DNA of 64,000 nt from Bartonella sp. DGB1 (GCF_041345015.1 NZ_CP166769.1:62001-126000); one strand, 5' to 3'. Counted from the stretch's first letter, positions 45,993 through 54,709 are shown. Program-made: numbers and translations. The notes: a model not told the origin generated them from the sequence alone.

Positions 45993-46341
45993 TATGACAT
46001 TGACTTATATAAATTTACCTAGTTTATTTTCTATTTTGACGTTAACAGATTTTAATTTACCATATTTTTTATAATTATACTATTATATATAATTTTATAC
46101 ATATAGTTTTTGTTTGATATATGTTTGCGAAATAAAATTATAATTACTTAGTATAAACATGGTATCATATTTATAACATTTTCATTATATGTGTTTATGA
46201 CAATTATTTTACTGTATTACATTGTATTTTATAGTTTAATTAAATTATATAAATTAGGTGCAAAAGTTAAGACTTAATCTATAGAGATTTGTTTGTTATT
46301 TGATCTATAATTTAAATTTGTGGTTGCTATTTCTTTTTTGT

Positions 46342-46376
46342 GCTATTAAAAATAACTGCCGGTTATTTTTAATAGC
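46342..46376. promoter_or_regulatory. Perfect 15-bp inverted repeat upstream of the tmk-like gene
   Basis: GCTATTAAAAATAAC, a five-base loop TGCCG, then GTTATTTTTAATAGC. It lies 58 bases before the start at 46435. It might be an operator, a 5'-leader hairpin, or the terminator of a lost upstream gene; the T-run needed for a terminator is internal. Nothing else is recognised in the 499-base gap 45936-46434 except this and the 45960 repeat. Confidence 0.45.
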
Positions 46377-46434
46377 AAGATAGTATTTAAAACTTCCTTA
46401 TTATAAGAATAAAGATTTTACTCTGTGATTTAAG

Positions 46435-47094
46435 ATGTTAATAACAACAGAAAACTATGAGGCGATGTGGAGCCATAAGCCTTATGCAGGGCTTTTTATA
46501 GCAATGTGTGGATTTGATGGCAGTGGTAAAACAACTCAAACTCAAAATATTGCTAATGTTTATTCAAGTAAAAGAAAAGTAATTAAAACTTATCAGCCGA
46601 CTAATTGGTATAGAAATTTACCAGAAGTGCGTGCATATTTGGATAAAGGATCTTATATTGATCTTCAGTTGTTAGCTCTATTCGCTGCTGCAGATAGGCG
46701 TAAACATAGTATAGAAGTAATTGAACCTGCTTTATTAAGTTCTGATACTTTGTTGATAAGCGATAGATATATTTTTTCTTTGCTTAGTTATTTTTCTGTA
46801 ATAGGAATGAAGTTAGAATATATTATTAATCTTAATCGTAATTTACTTAAACCGACATTAAGTTTTTATCTTGATGTTCCTTCCTCTGTTATATTGCAAA
46901 GGCTAAAGGAACGAGATGGATCTATATTAAAATTTGAAGAAAAATTAGAATTTATAGAAAAAGTCTGTGCTGTCTTTCGTTATCTAACTACGATAGATGA
47001 AAAATTTATATTAATTGATGGCACACTTTCCGAATCGCAAATAACAAAAATGCTATGTGAACTAATAGAAAGAAAGAGGAATACTTATGAATAA
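46435..47094 (+). CDS. Thymidylate kinase-like nucleotide kinase
   Basis: A 219-residue P-loop kinase of the thymidylate-kinase family. Walker A GFDGSGKTTQTQ spans about 26-37, the DRYIFS motif lies near 109-114, and the LID segment QRLKERDGS near 154-162. The N-terminus has about 20 extra residues before the P-loop. A standard housekeeping tmk is normally next to holB in alphaproteobacteria, so this is probably a second, diverged kinase. It overlaps the class 2 pyrF by 8 bases, which indicates a joint pyrimidine-nucleotide role. Confidence 0.85.
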   Translation: MLITTENYEAMWSHKPYAGLFIAMCGFDGSGKTTQTQNIANVYSSKRKVIKTYQPTNWYRNLPEVRAYLDKGSYIDLQLLALFAAADRRKHSIEVIEPALLSSDTLLISDRYIFSLLSYFSVIGMKLEYIINLNRNLLKPTLSFYLDVPSSVILQRLKERDGSILKFEEKLEFIEKVCAVFRYLTTIDEKFILIDGTLSESQITKMLCELIERKRNTYE

Positions 47095-47932
47095 AGCGAT
47101 AAAATTCATTGATAGATTTAAAGATGCTGCACAACTTTATTCTCCTTTATGTATAGGAATAGATCCAACGCCTGAAGTATTAAGAGCTTGGGGTGGAAAT
47201 GATGATCTGTTATCTTTAGAAAAATATTGTGATCAATATAGTGACATTCTCATTGGAAATGTAGCAATGATTAAACCGCAAGCATCTTTTTTTGAGCGAT
47301 TTGGCTCCGAAGGAATTAAGGTTTTAGAGAAGCTAATTGCTAAATGCAGAAAAAATAATATCTTAGTATTACTAGATGCAAAACGTAGCGACATTCCTAC
47401 AACTATGCAAGGCTATGCTGAAGCATACTTTAGTCAAAATAGTTCTATTAGAGTTGATGCTATCACTGTCACACCATTTCTAGGTTTCGATACTTTATTG
47501 CCGGTTATTGATCTTGCTGCTAAAAATGGCGGTTATGTTTTTGTGGTAACGGTCTCCTCAAATCCTGAAGGAATTAACTTACAACGAGCATTAATTGATA
47601 ATAAACCATTATATCAGCATATTGCTGAAAAAATAAAACATATTAATACAGTGATTTATCCAGATAGCAAACCTTGCGGAGCTGTAGTGGGAGCAACACA
47701 AACTAATTTACCTGCTGAATTTTATGATACTTTACAAACGGCTATGCTTCTTAGCCCGGGTATTGGAGCACAAGGAGCCTCGATAGAAAATTTAGCTATG
47801 AAGCACGTAATGAATAAGTTTATTCCTACAATTTCTAGACAATTATCTCTAATAGGGAATGATCAAGTTCAGATATTAGATCGTCTTGAGAGTTTTAAAG
47901 ATAAGGCAAGACAACTTATAGGTAAGAGTTAA
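47087..47932 (+). CDS. pyrF: Orotidine 5'-phosphate decarboxylase, class 2
   Basis: A 281-residue protein of the longer mycobacterial-type (class 2) OMP decarboxylase family, which makes UMP. Seen are CIGIDPTP near 22-29, MIKPQASFFERFG with K63, the catalytic DAKRSD at 97-102, VTPFLGFDTL, and a late LSPGIGAQGA phosphate-binding loop. It follows and overlaps a thymidylate-kinase-like gene. A class 1 PyrF gene is present at the left edge of the window, so the genome has two OMP decarboxylase genes of different class. Horizontal gain of the tmk-pyrF pair is likely. Confidence 0.92.
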   Translation: MNKAIKFIDRFKDAAQLYSPLCIGIDPTPEVLRAWGGNDDLLSLEKYCDQYSDILIGNVAMIKPQASFFERFGSEGIKVLEKLIAKCRKNNILVLLDAKRSDIPTTMQGYAEAYFSQNSSIRVDAITVTPFLGFDTLLPVIDLAAKNGGYVFVVTVSSNPEGINLQRALIDNKPLYQHIAEKIKHINTVIYPDSKPCGAVVGATQTNLPAEFYDTLQTAMLLSPGIGAQGASIENLAMKHVMNKFIPTISRQLSLIGNDQVQILDRLESFKDKARQLIGKS

Positions 47933-47954
47933 TATAGGAATTATAGCGAAACTT

Positions 47955-48161
47955 TTGGTTATTGTAGAATTAAAAAATTTAATGTTACAGTTTGTTATTG
48001 TTTTTAATAACTTAAATAAGGAAAATTCTCAAAAGGTTCAGTCAAATTCGAAAGCAAGAGTTAATTTATATTATCCTGTGTGTGCTCACAGTAGATATAT
48101 AGTAGCTCTTGTTGTTCCAGGCTATGAGTTTGGCAGATATTTAGCTAATAACAATAAATAA
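47955..48161 (+). pseudogene. Decayed small exported peptide gene, copy 1
   Basis: The 68-codon frame from a TTG at 47955 keeps an intact C-terminus (VNLYYPVCAHSRYIV, then PGYEFGRYLANNNK), but its N-terminus is scrambled compared with copies 2 and 3, which show a hydrophobic signal and QANGVFNNVN. DNA alignment with copy 2 (48359-48574) is clear from about 47983 on. No ribosome-binding site was found. Probably inactive, or a truncated peptide. Confidence 0.55.
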
Positions 48162-48170
48162 AATATAAAA

Positions 48171-48259
48171 TTATAGGAGCTTAAAGAATTTCAATGTTAT
48201 AGCAATTAAAAATCCTAATAAAAAAATGTTGATATTATAAACCAGTTTACTCTTTTCAT
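48171..48259 (-). pseudogene. Decayed copy of a 30-residue membrane peptide gene
   Basis: Starts MKRVNWFIIS and parallels the intact gene at 48584-48676 (MKKAKNWFVVS), but a run of seven T breaks the frame; with eight T it would continue LLGFLIAITLKFFKLL. It lies convergent with copy 1 of the exported peptide, exactly as the intact gene lies against copy 2. Confidence 0.6.
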
Positions 48260-48358
48260 TTCTTGACTCCGCTAAACAATATTAAATTTATTCAATGTTT
48301 TTATAATATAATCTCGCTTTCAGTTTGTTATTATATAAATATTAAAGATAAGATAAAC

Positions 48359-48574
48359 ATTAAAATATATATCTGTATTTTTATGTTTATTTGTAGGTAG
48401 CGCGACTGTAACTCAGGCCAATGGTGTTTTTAATAACGTAAATGTGGATGCTAAAAACTCTTAAAAGTCAAATCTAAAGGCAGGAGTTAGTCTTTATTGC
48501 CCACCATTGCAATATTAGGTGGAATTGCACCAGGCTATGAGTTTGGTAGAGATTTAGCTAATAACAATAAATAG
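48359..48574 (+). pseudogene. Decayed small exported peptide gene, copy 2
   Basis: Readable pieces in order: a hydrophobic stretch KYISVFLCLFVGSATVTQA resembling a signal peptide, then NGVFNNVNVDAKNS, a stop (48458-48465 region), AGVSLYCPP, and after a frame change ILGGIAPGYEFGRDLANNNK ending at TAG. No usable start codon is visible. It is homologous to copies 1 and 3. Confidence 0.7.
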
Positions 48575-48583
48575 AATATAAAA

Positions 48584-48676
48584 CTATAGAGTTATAAGGA
48601 ATTTATATGCTATAGTGGCTAAGAATCCAGATATAATACAAATTGAGACTACAAACCAGTTTTTTGCTTTTTTCAT
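48584..48676 (-). CDS. Small membrane peptide (30 residues)
   Basis: A short ORF with ATG at 48676 and TAG at 48584-48586. It encodes MKKAKNWFVVSICIISGFLA and ends AYKFLITL: a basic start and one membrane helix (about 8-27). An AAGGG ribosome-binding site lies about 7 bases upstream of the ATG. The presence of a decayed paralogue at 48171-48259 shows that this frame was once a conserved unit, which supports it as a real gene. Function is unknown. Confidence 0.5.
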   Translation of the reverse strand: MKKAKNWFVVSICIISGFLATIAYKFLITL

Positions 48677-48689
48677 TTTTTTGCCCTTG

Positions 48690-48806
48690 TTAAACAATGT
48701 TAAATTTCTTTAATATATCCCAAGTAACAATGCCAAGAAAAATACCCCATCCTATCCATATTACTATGCAGCAATCTTCATATTTATCTTTTTTGTCGTT
48801 TTTCAT
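48690..48806 (-). CDS. Small membrane peptide (38 residues)
   Basis: A short ORF from ATG 48806 with an AGAAGGA ribosome-binding site about 7 bases upstream. The product is charged at the start (MKNDKKDKYEDCC), followed by one hydrophobic helix (IVIWIGWGIFLGIVTW) and a basic end. It lies 13 bases upstream of the 30-residue peptide gene on the same strand, so they may be co-transcribed. Part of its 3' end is also repeated in decayed form near 48271-48295. Function unknown. Confidence 0.5.
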   Translation of the reverse strand: MKNDKKDKYEDCCIVIWIGWGIFLGIVTWDILKKFNIV

Positions 48807-48870
48807 AATATTATCCTTCTTATTACACTTAAATTTACAACAGATAAAAAAATCTATGTAAGTTTAAAGT

Positions 48871-49080
48871 TTATTCTTTATCAATTACATACCCCACGAC
48901 TATTCCTACACCAACAGAAGCTCATAATACACACGGAGATTAATATAAACTAACTTCTGCTTCCAGATTTGACTTTGAGAATTTTTAGCATTTACATTAT
49001 TAAAAACACCATTTGCCTGAGTTGCACTACCTACAAGTAAATATAAAAATATGGATATATATTTAATTTTTATATTATCT
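48871..49080 (-). pseudogene. Decayed small exported peptide gene, copy 3, inverted
   Basis: On the minus strand: KYISIFLYLLVGSATQANG, then FNNVNAKNSQSQI, a frameshift near 48965, and in the next frame AEVSLY, then ASVGVGIVVGYVIDKE and a stop at 48871-48873. It keeps the best signal-peptide-like start and glycine-rich end, but internal frames are broken and no standard start codon is seen. It is inverted with respect to copies 1 and 2. Confidence 0.65.
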
Positions 49081-49606
49081 TTAATATTTTTTTTAACAGT
49101 TAATTTTAATATTTACATACTATATTTGCAACTATAATCTAAATTTATACTTGCAAAACTGTTAATACAGAGAATATATTTTTTACTACATTAGATAATA
49201 TTAATATATCCATATATTGATATCAAAATAAATCATAGAGTGCTTTTTAAGATAAATAGTAATTTTGATATAATGAAGTTATAGTATAATTAATAATTGA
49301 TCTTATGCTGAAAAATATCTTGTAGAATTTATATCTATCAGTACAATAAATCTATAATTAACGGTAGAGTTTAATATTGAGATAAGAGACTTTAATTAAG
49401 ATAAACTTTTTAACTAATTAATTATTATTGTTAGTAAAAATTGCTAATATCTAACTAACTATAAAATAATATATTGTATTAATAAAAAATTTATCAATAT
49501 TCATAACTAATTGCTTTGTATAAAATTCTAGCTGATATTAGCGATTAAATTTTCTAAATGATTTAATAAATATTATACGATTAGATTATAAGATATTTAT
49601 AAAGAT
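49081..49606. other. 526-base AT-rich gap without a supported gene
   Basis: Very AT-rich sequence between the decayed peptide cluster and the end of plsC. No terminator with a convincing GC stem, no RNA gene and no protein-like frame was recognised. Confidence 0.5.
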
Positions 49607-50413
49607 TCATTTATTTTTTATATAGTAATCAATATTTTTTTGTTGAAGATAATTGACCGCTGACTCAGGTAAAGGTGGGCAGTCTGGTTGCGAAGCAGTT
49701 TCTATCAGTAGTTCATTACAGCTAGTTTCTGTTAATTCAATTAATTTGTTAAAAAAATCTTTAGGATCCATATCACTAGGTAGCGCTGGTAAAATTTTGC
49801 ATCTTAATGTACCGCCATATTTAGTAAATTTTTTTGCTGACCAAAATAAGCCTGCATTATGAGCAATTATTATTACTGGAACATTTAAGTTTTTATATAA
49901 ATTAACAATACCGCTTTTATAAGAAGGTTCTTCTCCTGGAGTTTTTCTTGTTCCTTCAGGGTAGATTAAAATTTGTCTTCCTTGATTAATTTTTATTTGT
50001 GCTTCCTTAGTGATTGTTTTAAGCGCTTTGAGTGGAGATTGCCGGTTAATAGCAATCATTCCTGTTTTTTTAACAAACAATCCAAATAAGGGTATACGTA
50101 AGAGTTCTTGTTTTAAAATTAATGATGGATGATCTAATATTGGAAAAAAACCAAAGGTATCCCACGCTGATTGATGTTTAGGGGCTATCAAATAACTAGT
50201 ACCTGCAGGAGGTAAATTTTCTATACCTTCTATAATAATCTTTACGCCTATTATACGGGAGAATAACCAATTATTGATGCGCGCCCACAATTTAGTAATA
50301 CTCCAAGTGGTTTTTTGTGATGATAAAAAAAACACAGGTAAAAAGATAATAACTTGTAAGATAGTAGAGATATAAAAAATTATTATAAAAATAAGGCTGC
50401 GTATAAAAGCCAC
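49607..50413 (-). CDS. plsC: 1-acyl-sn-glycerol-3-phosphate acyltransferase
   Basis: Acylates lysophosphatidic acid to phosphatidic acid at the inner membrane. The 268-residue protein has an N-terminal membrane helix (about 5-30), the catalytic HQSAWD (H80, D85; HX4D), and the IYPEGTRKTPGE block near 153-164 (motif III). KHQSAWDTFGFF is the standard alphaproteobacterial form. Length fits PlsC. Confidence 0.93.
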   Translation of the reverse strand: MAFIRSLIFIIIFYISTILQVIIFLPVFFLSSQKTTWSITKLWARINNWLFSRIIGVKIIIEGIENLPPAGTSYLIAPKHQSAWDTFGFFPILDHPSLILKQELLRIPLFGLFVKKTGMIAINRQSPLKALKTITKEAQIKINQGRQILIYPEGTRKTPGEEPSYKSGIVNLYKNLNVPVIIIAHNAGLFWSAKKFTKYGGTLRCKILPALPSDMDPKDFFNKLIELTETSCNELLIETASQPDCPPLPESAVNYLQQKNIDYYIKNK

Positions 50414-50515
50414 TAGAACACCTTTAATCTAAATAAATTAACATTGTAATATTATAAATTATTCCTTGATAAAAGGCTAGTAAAATGACAATTTATATCT
50501 TTCTTATTTATATTG

Positions 50516-50974
50516 CTATTCACATTTATATATTTCTCCTTGTTGTAGAATATCTTTCCAATTTGCACCTAATATGGCTTTTGCACTTATAGCATTATTG
50601 CTTTTACCTTTAGCTTCATCAAACATCTGTATAATTACAGTGTGATATCTATCAGGTAACTCTTTATGGCTGCCACTCATTTTAAAGGTAGGGATAGGGG
50701 TTTTTAGTTCAGTATCAACTTTGGTATCTAAATAAAAACTATCTGCTTTTACCTGTCTGATTATATAACTATCATAACCTGCTTTTAATGTTTCTAATGC
50801 TGCAACTTTTTGTGTAGTGCTAATAATTTGATTGAAAGAACATCTATCATTAACTTTAACATTGATAATTATCATGTCAGCAGAGGTTCTAATAATGCTA
50901 GAAGAAAAATTAGAACCTAGGATACAGGCGCTTAGAAAAATAGAAAGAAATATAAGGGTAAAAGATTTTTTCAT
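50516..50974 (-). CDS. Hypothetical lipoprotein
   Basis: Not recognised beyond export. The 152-residue protein begins with a lipoprotein signal peptide (MKKSFTLIFLSIFLSAC, lipobox LSAC with the lipidated C17), so it should be processed by the LspA encoded at 2202-2687. The mature part is soluble with mixed strands and helices. An AGGA ribosome-binding site precedes the ATG. It is followed by plsC on the same strand after about 100 bases. Confidence 0.7.
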   Translation of the reverse strand: MKKSFTLIFLSIFLSACILGSNFSSSIIRTSADMIIINVKVNDRCSFNQIISTTQKVAALETLKAGYDSYIIRQVKADSFYLDTKVDTELKTPIPTFKMSGSHKELPDRYHTVIIQMFDEAKGKSNNAISAKAILGANWKDILQQGEIYKCE

Positions 50975-51101
50975 GCTATCTATCCTTTATTATATGTATA
51001 AAGAAATAGAATAAAATATATAAAAACTAGATATATAAGAGATTTTTTTTAAGCTTAACTAATTTTAGTCACTAAAAAAAGATATATAGAGAAGTTTATA
51101 A

Positions 51102-51176
51102 TGGAGCGGGCGATGGGATTCGAACCCACGACCCCAACCTTGGCAAGGTTGTGCTCTACCCCTGAGCTACACCCGC
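51102..51176 (-). tRNA. tRNA-Gly(GCC)
   Basis: A 75-nt cloverleaf including an encoded CCA. Acceptor GCGGGTG pairs with CGCCCGC (one G-U). The D-arm starts GCTC. The anticodon stem AACCT/AGGTT frames loop TGCCA with anticodon GCC, and the T-arm GTGGGTTCGAATCCCAT is standard. The discriminator base is T. Confidence 0.96.
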
Positions 51177-51352
51177 TCATATATTAAAACATAATATATT
51201 TACTTGCTATATATGCAATAATTTAATTAAGATTACAACATAAAAATATAATTTTTATATTTTTATAACCTTTCTGTGGAAAATTTACTTTCTTTTATTA
51301 GTCGATCGTTTTATATTGAACAATATAAATTTTTGAGAAAAATATAAGTAAT

Positions 51353-52408
51353 ATGGCACAAAAAAAAGCTTATGAGGTTGAGGATTTTCTAAAAGCGGAA
51401 TCTCTCAAAAGTTATCCTGTAATATTGATTTATGGTCCTGATCGTGGAATGGTCTTTGATAGGGCTAATAAAATAATATCGTTAAATAATGTTGACACAA
51501 ATAATGTGTTTAGTTTGATAAAAATGGAAGTAGCTGAGTTAGAGCAAAATATAACAAAATTAATTGATGAAGCTAATACAATATCTTTATTTGGCGAGCA
51601 GCGTATTATTTGGGTAAAAGATGCTACAAACAGTAAAAAATTATTAAATAATTTAGAAATGATTTTGAAAGATATTCCACCAAATTTGTTAATATTAATT
51701 GAAGCAGGTGATTTAAAGATAACACATGGTTTAAGATCATTGATAGAAAAACATCCTAGATCTATGGCTTTACCATGTTATCCTGATGATGCAAAATCTT
51801 TAGATAATCTTATCGAGCAATATCTAAAAAAATTTAATTTAACTATAACGAAAGAAGCAAAATATCTCTTAAAAGAATATTTAGGAGGAGATAGATATGC
51901 GTCAAAAAATGAATTAGAAAAATTATGTTTATATTGTCTTGAAAAAGCGGAAATAACTATAGAAGATATTAAAATAATAATTAGTGATGTAGCTAATTTG
52001 AATCATGATCCAATCTTAGAGGCTATTTTTGCAGGAAATATTTCTTTAGCTGATAATTATTTTACTCGTTATTTAAGATTGGGGGGTAATATCCATTGGC
52101 TTTTAAGTGCAATTTCTAAACAGTTACAACAATTACAGATGATACATTTACATGTGCAAGAAGATAAGTTAACTATCGAGCAAGCAGTTAGCCGGCTAAA
52201 GCCAGCTGTTTTTTATAAAAAGAAAAAACAACTGGAGTTAGCCGCTATTGATTGGAGTTTGCCCATGATTGTTAAAGCTATCAAACATATGCAAAAATTA
52301 ATTTTTGATATTCGACAAATGCCACATTTACAAAATATTTTGGTTTTTAGAGTGATGTTAACATTAGTCAAAATGGCTACTTATGATAAAGATTCCATTA
52401 AAAATTAA
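51353..52408 (+). CDS. holA: DNA polymerase III subunit delta
   Basis: Clamp-loader subunit that opens the beta clamp. The 351-residue protein has the HolA pattern: PVILIYGPDRGMVFDRAN near 20-37, LFGEQRIIWVKDA near 78-90, and the helical C-terminal domain with AIFAGNISLADNYFTRYLRLGGN near 224-246. Length is typical. It ends overlapping the convergent aminotransferase gene by four bases. Confidence 0.9.
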   Translation: MAQKKAYEVEDFLKAESLKSYPVILIYGPDRGMVFDRANKIISLNNVDTNNVFSLIKMEVAELEQNITKLIDEANTISLFGEQRIIWVKDATNSKKLLNNLEMILKDIPPNLLILIEAGDLKITHGLRSLIEKHPRSMALPCYPDDAKSLDNLIEQYLKKFNLTITKEAKYLLKEYLGGDRYASKNELEKLCLYCLEKAEITIEDIKIIISDVANLNHDPILEAIFAGNISLADNYFTRYLRLGGNIHWLLSAISKQLQQLQMIHLHVQEDKLTIEQAVSRLKPAVFYKKKKQLELAAIDWSLPMIVKAIKHMQKLIFDIRQMPHLQNILVFRVMLTLVKMATYDKDSIKN

Positions 52409-53262
52409 GTTTTAGGTACTGTTTCAAAATATATTTTACGTAGTTTTTGTGTTATTGGTCCCCATCCATTATCATAATCGGCTATAGTTACTCCATCTAT
52501 CATTGACACTGGTGATGCTATCTGCGATGCTGAAGATACGAATACTTCTGCTGCGTTGAGAGCTTCATCTAAGGTGAAAGGTTTTTCTAACACGGGTATT
52601 CCACATTCATGTGCGATTTTTAATAATCTAGCTCGAGTAATACCAGGTAAAATAGCTTCATTAGTTGGATGAGTAATTAATGTTCCTTGTTTAGTTATGA
52701 TAGAAATATTTGAAGAACTAGATTCCGTTACATTTCCTTCTAAAGTAAAAATAACATCATCGGCGCCTTGTTGTACGGCTTCTGTTTTAGCTTGTGAGGC
52801 ATATAATAATTGAGTAGTTTTTATATCTCGACGTTGCCAACGACCATCTAATTTAGAAATTAAATGTTGAGATTTAATTTCCTGAATTGGTTTGTCAAAA
52901 TATAATGGAATAGTAAATAAGAAGAGATGTGGTTTATAAGGGTGATTTTCATAATTAAAATCTCTTGGTCCGGAACCACGTGATAATTGTAAATAAATTA
53001 GACCTTCTTTTAAATTATTTTTTTCTTTTAATTGTAAATGTATTTGTAATAATTCTTGAAGATTTATAGAATAATTCATATTAAGCTTCTTAATAGAGGA
53101 TAAGAATCTTAGCATATGTGCTTCATAATCCAATAATTGACCGTTAATCACAGCGGTTGCTTCATAGATAGAATCTGACATTAATACTCCGCGATCAAAA
53201 ATAGAAATTTTTGCTTCAGATTCCTTAACCCATTGTCCATTAAGATAAATAATTGGTTCCAT
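52405..53262 (-). CDS. D-amino-acid aminotransferase (class IV PLP enzyme)
   Basis: PLP transaminase of fold type IV. The 285-residue protein has IFDRGVLMSDSIYEATAV near 21-38, the catalytic lysine K148 in DIKTTQLLYASQAKTEA, and VTESSSSNISII near 191-202. The group includes D-alanine transaminase (Dat) and branched-chain aminotransferases; the MSDSIYEA start and length favour Dat-like, which would supply D-amino acids for peptidoglycan. Substrate cannot be fixed by eye. It overlaps the end of the HemY-like gene by 23 bases. Confidence 0.85.
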   Translation of the reverse strand: MEPIIYLNGQWVKESEAKISIFDRGVLMSDSIYEATAVINGQLLDYEAHMLRFLSSIKKLNMNYSINLQELLQIHLQLKEKNNLKEGLIYLQLSRGSGPRDFNYENHPYKPHLFLFTIPLYFDKPIQEIKSQHLISKLDGRWQRRDIKTTQLLYASQAKTEAVQQGADDVIFTLEGNVTESSSSNISIITKQGTLITHPTNEAILPGITRARLLKIAHECGIPVLEKPFTLDEALNAAEVFVSSASQIASPVSMIDGVTIADYDNGWGPITQKLRKIYFETVPKT

Positions 53263-54709
53263 TAGTTTCCCTTTCTTCTTTCTGTGTTCCCGGATTATCT
53301 AATACTAACATATTGTCAGCGTCGGGATTTAATATATGTATTTCATGAGCATTATTTTTGCTTTCAATGGTATGATAATATAAAATATCATCTTTTTCTA
53401 AAGTTTTTTGAGGAGTTGCATCATTTTTGGGGGTTTTCCATTCAAAAACGTCTAACTTACCAGAAATAGGAGAATAAGGAAGCCATTGTGTGGAGCTTTT
53501 ACCTTCACCTATCCATGTTGCATCTTTAGGAGCTATTCTAGCTTTTGTGAGCCATTGTTTTATTAAAGCTTTATTACCAGTTTGTAATTCCTCTATATCT
53601 GCTAGGAGTAAGTAAGCATTTTCAGTAGGTCTAGAATCTATTAATTCTTCAAGAATTTGCCGTGCTTGGTAAATATCTCCAGTTTCTAATAAACTACGCG
53701 CATGTAACAGAGTTAAAAATGGTGTAGTGCTACTTAAAGTTAATAGTCGTTCAACTCTTTTCAGTTTTTCTAAGGCAGTAGCATATCCGGAACGTTCTAC
53801 ATATAATAAGGCAATATTAGGATGTGCAGTAGATAACCATGCTTTTTCAAGGATTTGTACTGCTTTTTTACCTTTACCTTGATTAAATAATAAATTAGCC
53901 TGGGTAGTTATAGCAGGAACAAATTGAGGAGATATTTTTACGGCTTTTTTGATATTATCCATAGCTTTTAACGGGTTGCTATCTTGATAATATAAAGCTG
54001 AACCGGTTAATAATACTAATTTTAGACGTTTTCTTTTATTTTGAGAATTTTTATCGGTTCGGTTAGATTTTTGGTTTAATTGGTTAATGGCGCTATCCCA
54101 TTCATTATTTTGTGCTAGATTGGTGATTACTTCTTGTTGTGCCCAATCGCTTTGAGGGGATACTTTCAGAGCTTGCGTGGCATAGGTTAAGGCTAATTCA
54201 TTAGAATTATTTTTTTTTGCTTGAGTGTATAAACCATGTAACGCAAATAATCTGCTATGAGGATTTTTTAGTAATTTTTCATAGAGAGAGATAATTTCAA
54301 TATTTTGGTTAGTTAGCAATGCATGTTGTATTGCTAGTATATTTACAAACATATTATTGTGGTAATCGGGTAATTTTTTTATATTTTTTTGTAACTTATT
54401 ATAACTATTAAGATCACCAGAAAATATAGCTAAAAAACCTTGTTCTAAAGCTTGTTGTGCTTTAGCCGTACGTTTTCTTTTCCAATATTTTGAAATATAA
54501 TGTGGTATAGATATTAATTGATAAAAGAAAAAACCAACAAAACTGAGCAGAGCAGCTATAAGTAAAATTCCACCGAAGAATTTTTGACTGGAAATAGTAA
54601 TTTCTAAATTTTGGTAAGTTAAGATAATATCGCTAACATGATGTGGTAACCATGTAAAAAAATAACCTAAAATAATTAGTAATATAAAATACATTATTAG
54701 GCGAAACAT
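53240..54709 (-). CDS. HemY-like membrane protein with TPR repeats
   Basis: A 489-residue protein of the alphaproteobacterial HemY_N family, encoded near hem genes but without a proven enzyme role. It has two N-terminal hydrophobic helices (about 4-22 and 43-68), then TPR-like helical repeats (for example AKAQQALEQGFLAIFSGDL and LYTQAKKNNSNELALTYATQ) and a C-terminal polar tail. It follows hemC, hemD and the Mic60-like gene, the canonical order. The inferred role is a scaffold for haem-related or envelope complexes. Confidence 0.85.
   Translation of the reverse strand: MFRLIMYFILLIILGYFFTWLPHHVSDIILTYQNLEITISSQKFFGGILLIAALLSFVGFFFYQLISIPHYISKYWKRKRTAKAQQALEQGFLAIFSGDLNSYNKLQKNIKKLPDYHNNMFVNILAIQHALLTNQNIEIISLYEKLLKNPHSRLFALHGLYTQAKKNNSNELALTYATQALKVSPQSDWAQQEVITNLAQNNEWDSAINQLNQKSNRTDKNSQNKRKRLKLVLLTGSALYYQDSNPLKAMDNIKKAVKISPQFVPAITTQANLLFNQGKGKKAVQILEKAWLSTAHPNIALLYVERSGYATALEKLKRVERLLTLSSTTPFLTLLHARSLLETGDIYQARQILEELIDSRPTENAYLLLADIEELQTGNKALIKQWLTKARIAPKDATWIGEGKSSTQWLPYSPISGKLDVFEWKTPKNDATPQKTLEKDDILYYHTIESKNNAHEIHILNPDADNMLVLDNPGTQKEERETNGTNYLS

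Noticed and set aside
46197-46277. 26-residue hydrophobic ORF (starts MTIILLYYIV)
   Set aside because: It has no Shine-Dalgarno sequence and such frames are expected in AT-rich DNA.
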